Source of the DNA: an uncultured Acetatifactor sp.
GTDB taxonomy: Bacteria; Bacillota; Clostridia; Lachnospirales; Lachnospiraceae
Assembly (NCBI GenBank): GCA_947625255.1
Contig: CANQNT010000040.1
Span: 1 to 33,320 of the forward strand
DNA length: 33,320 nt
Reading direction: 5' to 3'
Shown: positions 8,865-15,796 of the stretch, piece by piece
How the letters are laid out: the number at the start of each line of letters is the position of its first letter
How positions within the stretch are numbered: the first letter of the stretch is position 1
The notes under the pieces: generated by a model
Databases searched by the model: none
Told to the model about the DNA's origin: nothing
Seen by the model: only the letters and a program-made list of their open reading frames with translations
Translations under genes and position numbers: made by a program

Positions 8865-8915
8865 AAAGTAGATGCGAAGCATTGCTGGATGTATATTTGG
8901 GGAGGAAGATGTCTG

Positions 8916-9890
8916 ATGCAGCGAATGAATGAGGATATCAAGAGCGGAAATTTCAAACAGATCTATCTTCTGTACGGGGAAGAACGGTATCTGCGCAGAC
9001 AGTATAAGGAACGTCTGCAGGCGGCGATGTGCGATGGCGGCGATGATATGAACACTCACTTTTATGCGGGAAAAAGCATTCCCGTGGAAGAAATCATTGA
9101 CCTGGCGGAGACATTGCCTTTTTTGGCCGCCCGCAGGGTGATTTTTATTGAGGACAGCGGCTGGTTCCGGACGGGAAATGAGAAATTGGCGGATTACCTG
9201 GCTTCTCCCAATGAAACCACTTATTTTGTTTTTGTGGAGAGCGAGGTGGACAAGCGCGGTAAATTGTTTAAGCTGGTGCAGTCCAAGGGTTATGCCGCGA
9301 ATTTTGAGACCCAGGACGAAAAAATCCTGATGCGGTGGATTGCCGGACTTTTAAAAAAGGAAGGAAAAAGGATTTCAGTGGCTGCGGCGCAGGTTTTGTT
9401 GTCTAAGACGGGAACGGACATGGACAATATTTACATGGAGCTGGAAAAGCTGATTTGTTATTGTATGGATAAGCAAGCGGTGGAGACGGAGGACGTGGAG
9501 GCGGTCTGCACCACAAGGGTCAGCAACCGTATTTTTGATATGATCAATGCGATTGCAAAGGGTCAGAGAAAGGAAGCGCTTTCTCTGTATTATGATTTGC
9601 TGACGTTGAAGGAGCCGCCCATGAGAATTCTTGTTTTGCTGGCGCGGCAATACAATCTCATGCTCCTGGTGAAGTCCTTGAAGGAAAAGGGCTTTGATCA
9701 TAAGACCATCGGGGCGAAAGTGGGTTTGTCTCCTTATGTCGTGGGGAAATATGTGACTCAGGCATCCAGATTTCGGACATCGAAGCTGCGGGAAGCGGTA
9801 AGAAAATGTGTCGAGGCAGAGGAAACGGTCAAAACGGGACGGATGAACGACGTAATGAGTGTGGAAGTCTTGATCATGTCCGTATTGTAA
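8916..9890 (+). CDS. holA: DNA polymerase III, delta subunit
   Basis: Clamp-loader subunit that opens the sliding clamp. Start chosen at ATG 8916 with GGGAGGAAG seven bases upstream; an in-frame ATG at 8889 would precede that ribosome site. The 324-residue protein shows the family opening (IYLLYGEERYLRRQY), the central AAA-like region (FVFVESEVDKRGKLFK), LISKT-like lid sequence (LLSKTGTDMDNIYMELEKLI) and the C-terminal collar (IFDMINAIAKGQRKEAL, LARQYNLMLLVK). Location directly after comEC is a common arrangement in Firmicutes. Confidence 0.93.
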   Translation: MQRMNEDIKSGNFKQIYLLYGEERYLRRQYKERLQAAMCDGGDDMNTHFYAGKSIPVEEIIDLAETLPFLAARRVIFIEDSGWFRTGNEKLADYLASPNETTYFVFVESEVDKRGKLFKLVQSKGYAANFETQDEKILMRWIAGLLKKEGKRISVAAAQVLLSKTGTDMDNIYMELEKLICYCMDKQAVETEDVEAVCTTRVSNRIFDMINAIAKGQRKEALSLYYDLLTLKEPPMRILVLLARQYNLMLLVKSLKEKGFDHKTIGAKVGLSPYVVGKYVTQASRFRTSKLREAVRKCVEAEETVKTGRMNDVMSVEVLIMSVL

Positions 9891-9909
9891 AAAAGGGTGC
9901 AAGCACCCT
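9888..9909 (-). terminator. Terminator of the minus-strand XRE gene
   Basis: Palindrome AGGGTGCAAGCACCCT at 9894-9909. The A-run just to its left becomes a T-run in minus-strand transcripts, so it ends the XRE gene read leftwards and overlaps the holA stop. On the plus strand there is no T-run after it. Confidence 0.65.
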
Positions 9910-9931
9910 AAGCTGTCCGTTGTAAGCGGAT

Positions 9932-10189
9932 TCAATTCCGAAATACGAGCAGCTTAGAGGGATCCACGCCCAGAACGGTAGAAATGTTAAAGAGCAGGTC
10001 CAGGGAAATGGGACGCATAATGTTCGGCGCTTCGATGGCGCCGATGTGCTGTCGGCTGACGCCCAGTTCTTCCGCCAGTTGTTCTTGTGTCAGACCGGCA
10101 TGCTTGCGGTAATAAGCGATATTATACCCTAGCTCAATGAACCTGCTGCGGTTGTCGAAATTCGACGTTTTTTCTTTTGTAAGTGGCAT
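9932..10189 (-). CDS. Small XRE-family transcriptional regulator
   Basis: A protein of 85 residues that is mostly one helix-turn-helix domain. The domain spans about 18-80: YNIAYYRKHAGLTQEQLAEE, then LGVSRQHIGAIEAP as turn and recognition helix, then LLFNISTVLGVDPSKLL. GAGGTG lies six bases before its ATG. It is divergent from sbcD across a 218-base AT-rich gap, so autoregulation or control of sbcDC is possible, though nothing proves it. The pattern resembles the small XRE regulators often seen as single genes in Clostridia. Confidence 0.85.
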   Translation of the reverse strand: MPLTKEKTSNFDNRSRFIELGYNIAYYRKHAGLTQEQLAEELGVSRQHIGAIEAPNIMRPISLDLLFNISTVLGVDPSKLLVFRN

Positions 10190-10218
10190 ATTACACCTCG
10201 TTTTCGGCTTTCCTTTCG

Positions 10219-10254
10219 AAGCCGCATCGTGCGGTCTAACGTGCCGAGCGGCTT
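10219..10254 (-). promoter_or_regulatory. Inverted repeat in the leader of the XRE gene
   Basis: Seven-base arms AAGCCGC (10219-10225) and GCGGCTT (10248-10254) enclose a second small hairpin, CCGCA-TCG-TGCGG. It lies between the XRE start codon and its likely promoter, so it would be transcribed. Role unknown; an operator or a folded leader are both possible. Confidence 0.35.
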
Positions 10255-10292
10255 TTGAAAGAGCGCCAAGCTAATCTTTTGTGATACATCTT

Positions 10293-10321
10293 ATTTTACT
10301 GAATTTGTTGAACTTGATAAA
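10293..10321 (-). promoter_or_regulatory. Possible promoter of the minus-strand XRE gene
   Basis: Read leftwards: TTTATC (10321-10316), 17 bases, TAAAAT (10298-10293). The -35 is weak, but spacing is ideal and no better pair was seen in the gap. Confidence 0.35.
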
Positions 10322-10322
10322 C

Positions 10323-10351
10323 TAGATACAATATGACGGTTGTTATATAAT
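10323..10351 (+). promoter_or_regulatory. Promoter of sbcDC
   Basis: Consensus TATAAT at 10346-10351 with TAGATA (four of six matches to TTGACA) 17 bases upstream at 10323-10328. It lies back-to-back with the possible XRE promoter, so one bound protein could affect both. Confidence 0.55.
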
Positions 10352-10407
10352 ATGCGACAAAAAGTTGATGATACATATAATTCCGGTGGAAAAGAAAGGG
10401 GAGAGCT

Positions 10408-11550
10408 ATGAAGTTGGCTCACTTGGCGGATCTGCATATTGGGAAAAAACTTTACGAATTTTCCATGATAGAGGATCAGCGTTTTATTTTGGAGCAGATT
10501 CTGGGCATTCTGGAGGAGGAAAAAGTGGATGGCGTGCTTGTGGCGGGGGATGTGTACGATAAGCCGGTGCCCGCCGCGGAAGCAGTACAGTTATTGGATG
10601 ATTTTTTGACGGGATTGGCCAGCTGCGGCATTAAGGTCTTTCTGATCAGCGGAAATCATGATTCCGCGGAACGACTGGCCTTTGGCGCACGGCTTTTCGG
10701 GGAAGCGGGGGTGTATGTTTCCCGGATTTATGACGGAACCGTGCGGAAAATCACGCTGCGGGACGAATACGGAGAGGCGGATGTGCATTTACTCCCGTTT
10801 ATAAAGCCATCCATGGTTCGGCATTTTTGGGAAGAGGAAGAAACGGAGACTTTTCAGGACGCGGTGAGGACGGCCATTCACCATATGGAGGTGGATCCGT
10901 CCCGGCGTAATGTATTGGTGGCCCATCAGTTTGTGACGGGTGCCGGCACCTGTGAATCCGAGGAACTTCTGGTAGGCGGTTTGGATCAGGTGGACGCGTC
11001 CCTTTTTGCGGATTTTGATTATGTGGCATTGGGGCATATTCACAGTCCCCAAAAGATTGGAAGAGAAACCTTGCGCTATTGCGGGACGCCCCTTAAGTAT
11101 TCCTTTTCCGAGGCGGATCAGGAGAAGTCCGTAACGATCGTGGAGCTTCGGGAAAAAGGGGATGTGCGCTTGTCTGTCCGGCCGCTGCGTCCTTTACACG
11201 ATCTGCGTCAGATCCGGGGAAGCTACATGGAAGTGACGTCTCCCGGATTTTTGGAGAAAGGGAGTCGGGAGGATTATGTGCAGGTGACCCTGACGGACGA
11301 GGAAGATGTGCTGGACGGGATGCAGAAGCTGCGGTTTTACTATCCTAATCTGATGCGCCTGCAATATGATAATCTGCGAACCAGGCAGGCCAAAGAACTG
11401 ATTATGGCCGAGGAACCCGCGGAGAAATCGGGGTTGGAGCTATTTGAAGAGTTTTATGAGAACCAGAACAATCAACCCATGAGTAAGGATCAGAGGAGTC
11501 TGGTCCAGAAGTTGATCGAGCGCTTGTCAGGCCAGGACGCGGGGCAATAG
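10408..11550 (+). CDS. sbcD: SbcD exonuclease subunit
   Basis: Mre11-family nuclease subunit of SbcCD, which cuts hairpins and trims DNA ends. The 380-residue protein starts at ATG 10408 behind AAGGGGAGAG. Metallophosphoesterase motifs are all present: ADLHIGK (D-x-H), AGDVYD, SGNHDS, VAHQF and ALGHIH. The capping region follows (GTPLKYSFSE, then a C-terminal SbcD-type domain). sbcC begins 18 bases after the stop, so the two subunits are co-transcribed. Confidence 0.96.
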   Translation: MKLAHLADLHIGKKLYEFSMIEDQRFILEQILGILEEEKVDGVLVAGDVYDKPVPAAEAVQLLDDFLTGLASCGIKVFLISGNHDSAERLAFGARLFGEAGVYVSRIYDGTVRKITLRDEYGEADVHLLPFIKPSMVRHFWEEEETETFQDAVRTAIHHMEVDPSRRNVLVAHQFVTGAGTCESEELLVGGLDQVDASLFADFDYVALGHIHSPQKIGRETLRYCGTPLKYSFSEADQEKSVTIVELREKGDVRLSVRPLRPLHDLRQIRGSYMEVTSPGFLEKGSREDYVQVTLTDEEDVLDGMQKLRFYYPNLMRLQYDNLRTRQAKELIMAEEPAEKSGLELFEEFYENQNNQPMSKDQRSLVQKLIERLSGQDAGQ

Positions 11551-11568
11551 AAAGGGGTGTGAGGACGA

Positions 11569-14500
11569 GTGAAACCGATGAAGTTGGTGATCAGTGCTTT
11601 TGGCCCTTATGCGGAAAAAGAAGAGATTGATTTTCGTCTGCTGGGGGAGAGCGGGCTTTATCTGGTGACAGGGGATACGGGATCGGGGAAAACCACGATT
11701 TTTGACGCCATCACGTTTGCCTTGTATGGGGAAACCAGCGGAGGCGTGCGGGAGGCCGGAATGCTGCGGAGCAAATATGCACCCAATGAGGCCAGGACTT
11801 ATGTGGAATTAACTTTTTCCTGTCATGGAAAAACCTATCGGGTGACGAGGAATCCGGAATATCAGCGCAGCAAGGAAAGGGGAAACGGTTTTACCCTGCA
11901 GAAAGCGGACGCGGAGCTTGTTTTTCCGGAGGAAAAGCGCAGCATTACCAGAGTGAAAGAGGTTACCAGGGCCGTGGAAGAACTGTTGGGAGTAAATTAC
12001 AGACAGTTTACCCAAATCGCCATGATTGCCCAGGGGGATTTCCAAAAGCTGCTTCTTGCGGGAACGGAGGAACGAAGCAGGATTTTTCGTCAGCTTTTTC
12101 ACACAAAGCTTTATCAGGATCTGCAGATGGCTTGTAAGGAAGAAGCGGCTGTCAGGGGACGGGTCTATGAATCTCTGAAAGGGAGCATTGCGCAGGAATT
12201 GGGGAAGATGAGCTGCGGGGAAGAAGAACCGGCTCTGGCTGCCGAACTCAGGGACCTTAATGAGATTCGCTTCGAAGGTCAGGCGGCCAGAGGGCTGGAG
12301 ATTTTGCAGCGCCTGATCGAGCGCGACAAGGAGCGGCTGAAAAATCTGGATGTCCAGTTGAAAGTGATGGAGGAGAAGATCCAGTCCGAGGATCTGTTGC
12401 TGGGAGAGCTGGGGAAGCATAAACAGTGGCAGAGGGAGCTGGCAGAACGGCAGTCTCAGCTGGCGGCCCGGGAACCGCAGTTGGAAAAAAGGGCTTTGGA
12501 GCGGGATGCGGCCCGGGCGGCACTTGTACAAAAGGACGCTTTGGAAACGGAGGTACGAGAGCTGGAGGCCCGGATCGGGCAGTTTGAAAAGCTTGCGCAG
12601 ACGGAGGAGAAGCTTCGCCTGACGGTGGCGGAAGCAGCGTTCAGAGAGGGGGAAGAACGGAAGAAATCCGCGGAGCGGGAGACCTTGGAGAAGCGTATTG
12701 CCGCTGATCGGGCCTTGCTGGATACTTATCATGACGTGGGAGAGGAAAGAGAACGCCTGTCCGGTGAACGGGAAAGGATGATGAATTGGAAACGCGGCCT
12801 GGACAGTCAGGAGAAAGAATGGAAGGATGAGGAACGCGGCTTTCGGGACGCGGAAACAAAAAGCAGACAGTTGACGCGGCAAGTGGAGGACGGTGAACGG
12901 GATCTGACGGCACTGCAGACGAAATGGGAGCTTGTCAAGGACGCGGACAATCTTTTGGATAAACAGACGCAGGACGCGGAACGCCTGGATGGGAACCAAA
13001 AGAACGTGGACAAGCTTTTGAAACGTCTGGAGGATCTGACAATACTGGAAAATACCTGCGCCCGGGCCAAAGAAAACTATCGCAGAGCGTCGGATGATTA
13101 TCTGAAGCGGAAAAAGCAATATGATATAGAAGAAACGATTTTCCTGGATGCCCAGGCCGGTATTCTGGCCGGGAGGCTGGAAGAGGGGAAGCCTTGTCCG
13201 GTCTGTGGGTCCATTCATCATCCCCAACCGGCCGGTATGCCGGAGAAAGCTTTGCAAAAGGAACAGTTAGAACTGTTGAAGGAAAAGGTGGAGAAAGCGC
13301 GGGAAACAAGAGACCGACTGAATCAGGAAGCGATGGGTCTGCTTGGCAGCGTGCGAGCGGAGGAAGACGCGTTGCTGAGGGATGGGAACGTACTTCTTGA
13401 AGAAACTGCAGGATGGATGGAGCAGATAGAAGCCGGGCTGTCAGGAACGGGTGATGAAGCCGGCGGACTGCCGGGAACGGTGGATGAAGCCGGCGGACTG
13501 CCGGGAACGGTGGATGAAGCCGGCGGACTGTCGGGAATGGGGGACGGTAAGCTTGCCAGGGCCAGTGTTGTGACCGTTTCCGTGGAGCGGGATACGGCAG
13601 GGGAGCTTACGGCCTTACGAGAGCGGGCAAAGACCCTGAGGGAGGTCCTGCAATCTCTGGGAAAGCGGCTTGGCGGTGTATTAACACAGTCAAAGAAAGC
13701 GGTTGAACAAAAACGCCAGCTTGAGAAGCTGCTGGATCAAAGACAAACGCTTTTACAAGCGGATCAAAAGCATCTGCAGGAGCACCGGATGGTTTTGGCC
13801 GCACTGGATCGGGGGCTGCTGGAAAAACGTACGCAATTGAAAAAGACCGTTTTGGATTTTCGGGGAATGGACATGATCAATGAAGAGCAGATTTCCGGAC
13901 GAGATTTACGGGAAATACTGGATCAGGTCAGGAAAGACTTTGACACGGTTTTTTCCCTCCTTGCAGACAAACTGATTGCTAATGAGACTCGCTTACAGGA
14001 GAAACGAAAATTAGAAGAAGCTCTGCCGCGGGAGGAAGAGAAAATCAGGGTGCTGCAGGAGGAGCGGATGCAGAATCAATTAGCGCTGGAGCGTCTGGCC
14101 GTTCAAAGGGATTCGTATGAAAAACAGTCCGCAGAGCTGAAGATGCAGCTTGGGAAGCTGCGGCGGGAAACAGTACAAGAGGAGATTGCCAGCCGAACAG
14201 TTCATATTCAAAAGCTTGTGAGGGAGGATCAGGAAGCGGAGCAGGCCTATCAAAATTGCAGGCTTCAGGTAGAAGGATTGCGCGCTTCCATTCAGACATT
14301 GAACGGACAGCTGCAGGAATTTCAGGAAACGGATGAGGAAGAGGTCAGACGCCGCAGGGCTCTTTGGACGGATCGCAAGAAAGAATTTTCTCAAAAGCGG
14401 GATGAACGGTATGCCGCTTACCGGAACAATCTGATGATTTTTCATACGGTGAGCAGGCACAGGGATGACTTGATCCAGGCGGAAACGGAATACCAATGGG

Positions 14501-15048
14501 CCAAAGCCTTATCGGATACCGCCAATGGGAATCTTAACGGAAAGCGTAAAATCGATTTGGAGACTTATGTGCAGACGACATATTTTGACAGAATCATCCG
14601 GTGCGCCAATCTCAGATTCCTGAAAATGAGCAATGGTCAATACGAATTAAAAAGGCAGGAGGATGGGGAAAATAAGAAAGAAAAGGCCGGACTTGAATTA
14701 AATGTGTTGGATCATTATAATGTAACGGAGCGCAGTGTCAAGACCTTGTCCGGCGGGGAATCCTTTCAGGCGGCACTTTCCCTGGCGCTGGGACTTTCCG
14801 ATGAGATTCAGTCCAACGCGGGCGGAATCCAGTTGGATGCCATGTTTGTGGACGAGGGCTTCGGCTCTCTGGATGAAGAAGCGTTGGATCAGGCCATGGG
14901 AGCTTTGAATGATCTGGCCGAGGGGAAACGCATGGTTGGAATTATTTCCCATGTAGCGGAGTTGAAAGAGCGGATTGATAAAAAAATCGTCGTTACGAAG
15001 CGAAGAAATCATGGAGTCATCACTGCTTCATGCGAAATTAAGACTTAA
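11569..15048 (+). CDS. sbcC: SbcC ATPase subunit with repeat insert
   Basis: Rad50-like ATPase partner of SbcD, 1159 residues. It starts with GTG: MKPMKLVISAFGPYAEKEEI is the normal SbcC opening, and GTGAGG precedes it. Walker A is GDTGSGKT at 35-42, the Q-loop region is QFTQIAMIAQGDFQKLL, and long coiled coils flank the zinc hook C543-P-V-C546. The C-terminal half ends with the ABC signature (LSGGESFQAALSLALGLSD) and Walker B (MFVDEGFGSLDE). Odd point: about 80 residues past the hook, residues 624-660 are an in-frame run of three 10-residue repeats rich in G, D, E and A, which breaks the expected coiled coil. All ATPase parts are intact. Confidence 0.95.
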   Translation: MKPMKLVISAFGPYAEKEEIDFRLLGESGLYLVTGDTGSGKTTIFDAITFALYGETSGGVREAGMLRSKYAPNEARTYVELTFSCHGKTYRVTRNPEYQRSKERGNGFTLQKADAELVFPEEKRSITRVKEVTRAVEELLGVNYRQFTQIAMIAQGDFQKLLLAGTEERSRIFRQLFHTKLYQDLQMACKEEAAVRGRVYESLKGSIAQELGKMSCGEEEPALAAELRDLNEIRFEGQAARGLEILQRLIERDKERLKNLDVQLKVMEEKIQSEDLLLGELGKHKQWQRELAERQSQLAAREPQLEKRALERDAARAALVQKDALETEVRELEARIGQFEKLAQTEEKLRLTVAEAAFREGEERKKSAERETLEKRIAADRALLDTYHDVGEERERLSGERERMMNWKRGLDSQEKEWKDEERGFRDAETKSRQLTRQVEDGERDLTALQTKWELVKDADNLLDKQTQDAERLDGNQKNVDKLLKRLEDLTILENTCARAKENYRRASDDYLKRKKQYDIEETIFLDAQAGILAGRLEEGKPCPVCGSIHHPQPAGMPEKALQKEQLELLKEKVEKARETRDRLNQEAMGLLGSVRAEEDALLRDGNVLLEETAGWMEQIEAGLSGTGDEAGGLPGTVDEAGGLPGTVDEAGGLSGMGDGKLARASVVTVSVERDTAGELTALRERAKTLREVLQSLGKRLGGVLTQSKKAVEQKRQLEKLLDQRQTLLQADQKHLQEHRMVLAALDRGLLEKRTQLKKTVLDFRGMDMINEEQISGRDLREILDQVRKDFDTVFSLLADKLIANETRLQEKRKLEEALPREEEKIRVLQEERMQNQLALERLAVQRDSYEKQSAELKMQLGKLRRETVQEEIASRTVHIQKLVREDQEAEQAYQNCRLQVEGLRASIQTLNGQLQEFQETDEEEVRRRRALWTDRKKEFSQKRDERYAAYRNNLMIFHTVSRHRDDLIQAETEYQWAKALSDTANGNLNGKRKIDLETYVQTTYFDRIIRCANLRFLKMSNGQYELKRQEDGENKKEKAGLELNVLDHYNVTERSVKTLSGGESFQAALSLALGLSDEIQSNAGGIQLDAMFVDEGFGSLDEEALDQAMGALNDLAEGKRMVGIISHVAELKERIDKKIVVTKRRNHGVITASCEIKT
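13438..13548 (+). repeat. Three 30-bp in-frame repeats inside sbcC
   Basis: Units at 13438-13467, 13468-13497 and 13498-13527 plus a decayed fourth. The second and third are identical over 30 bases; each encodes LPGTVDEAGG or a close variant. The unit length keeps frame, so copy number could change without breaking the gene. Confidence 0.9.
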
Positions 15049-15053
15049 TTAAT

Positions 15054-15082
15054 TTGTAAATCAGGGAGAATTGGTATATACT
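15054..15082 (+). promoter_or_regulatory. Promoter of the DUF1653 / sfsA-mutY / glycosyltransferase run
   Basis: TTGTAA at 15054-15059, 17-base spacer, TATACT at 15077-15082, giving a short leader of about 20 bases. No terminator was seen between sbcC and this point, so read-through from sbcDC is also possible. Confidence 0.6.
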
Positions 15083-15107
15083 TTTATGGCAGGAAGGAGT
15101 GTTGTAC

Positions 15108-15764
15108 ATGACGTTCATACCCAGACCGCAGGAGATTTACAGGCATTTTAAGGGGAACCTCTATCAGATTGTGGCCATAGCGGAGCATACTGAAACGGGG
15201 GAGCGGCTGGTTGTCTACCAGGCGCTTTATGGAGATTTTAAAACATATGCCAGGCCTCTTGAAATGTTTACCAGTCGGGTGGATTCTGAAAAATATCCCG
15301 AGGCAAAGCAGGAGTTTCGTTTTGCCCTGCAGGGGGCGGACAGCGACCGACAGAAGAGAGAAAGCCCCCAGGATGAGGGGGCCTTACGCGGCGAGGCGAT
15401 GAAAGCCGCTGGCCGGGAACCGGCGGGTGGAGAGTCAGGTGCCGCTGGCCGGGAACCGGCGGGCGGAGAGTCAGGTGCCGCTGGCCCGGATTCGGCAGCC
15501 GTGGAATCGGACGCCGCCGTGGAAGAGACTTCCGGGGAACTGCAGCTGGATCCTCTTTTGCTGGAGTTTTTGGATGCGGATACTTATGAGGAAAGGCTTA
15601 ATATTCTGGCGGCGCTCCATCATCGCGTTACCCAGGATATGATCACCACCATGGCAATTTCCTGTGATATCGAGGTGAATGACGGAGATTTGGAGGAGCG
15701 CTATGAAGCATTGAAGAATTGCCTTCTCACACTGGAGCGTTATGAGTGTAATCGCTTAAGGTGA
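15108..15764 (+). CDS. DUF1653-domain protein with C-terminal extension
   Basis: Start ATG 15108 has AGGAAGGAG eight bases upstream. Of 218 residues, about 3-72 form a DUF1653 domain (EIYRHFKGNLYQIVAIAEHT, VVYQALYGDFKTYARPLEMF), a small beta domain usually found alone and of unknown role. Next comes a low-complexity stretch with 12-residue repeats (AGREPAGGESGA) up to about 140. A helical C-terminal part follows (LDPLLLEFLDADTYEERLNI, then a region ending in LTLERYECNRLR) that I do not recognise by name. It lies 32 bases before the SfsA-MutY start. The repeat stretch looks like a flexible linker between two folded parts. Confidence 0.85.
   Translation: MTFIPRPQEIYRHFKGNLYQIVAIAEHTETGERLVVYQALYGDFKTYARPLEMFTSRVDSEKYPEAKQEFRFALQGADSDRQKRESPQDEGALRGEAMKAAGREPAGGESGAAGREPAGGESGAAGPDSAAVESDAAVEETSGELQLDPLLLEFLDADTYEERLNILAALHHRVTQDMITTMAISCDIEVNDGDLEERYEALKNCLLTLERYECNRLR
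15405..15490 (+). repeat. 36-bp in-frame repeats in the DUF1653 gene
   Basis: Units 15405-15440 and 15441-15476 differ at one base, and a partial third begins at 15477. Each encodes 12 residues, AAGREPAGGESG in one phase. Unit size matches the array in the next gene, although the sequence differs. Confidence 0.88.
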
Positions 15765-15796
15765 CGGGCCTGACGAAAGAAGGAGAAGATTCATTC

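Noticed and set aside
11809..13257. Long open frame on the minus strand opposite sbcC (482 codons)
   Set aside because: It lies wholly inside sbcC, is rich in L, F, P and R as expected from reading GC-rich coiled-coil codons backwards, and shows no domain.
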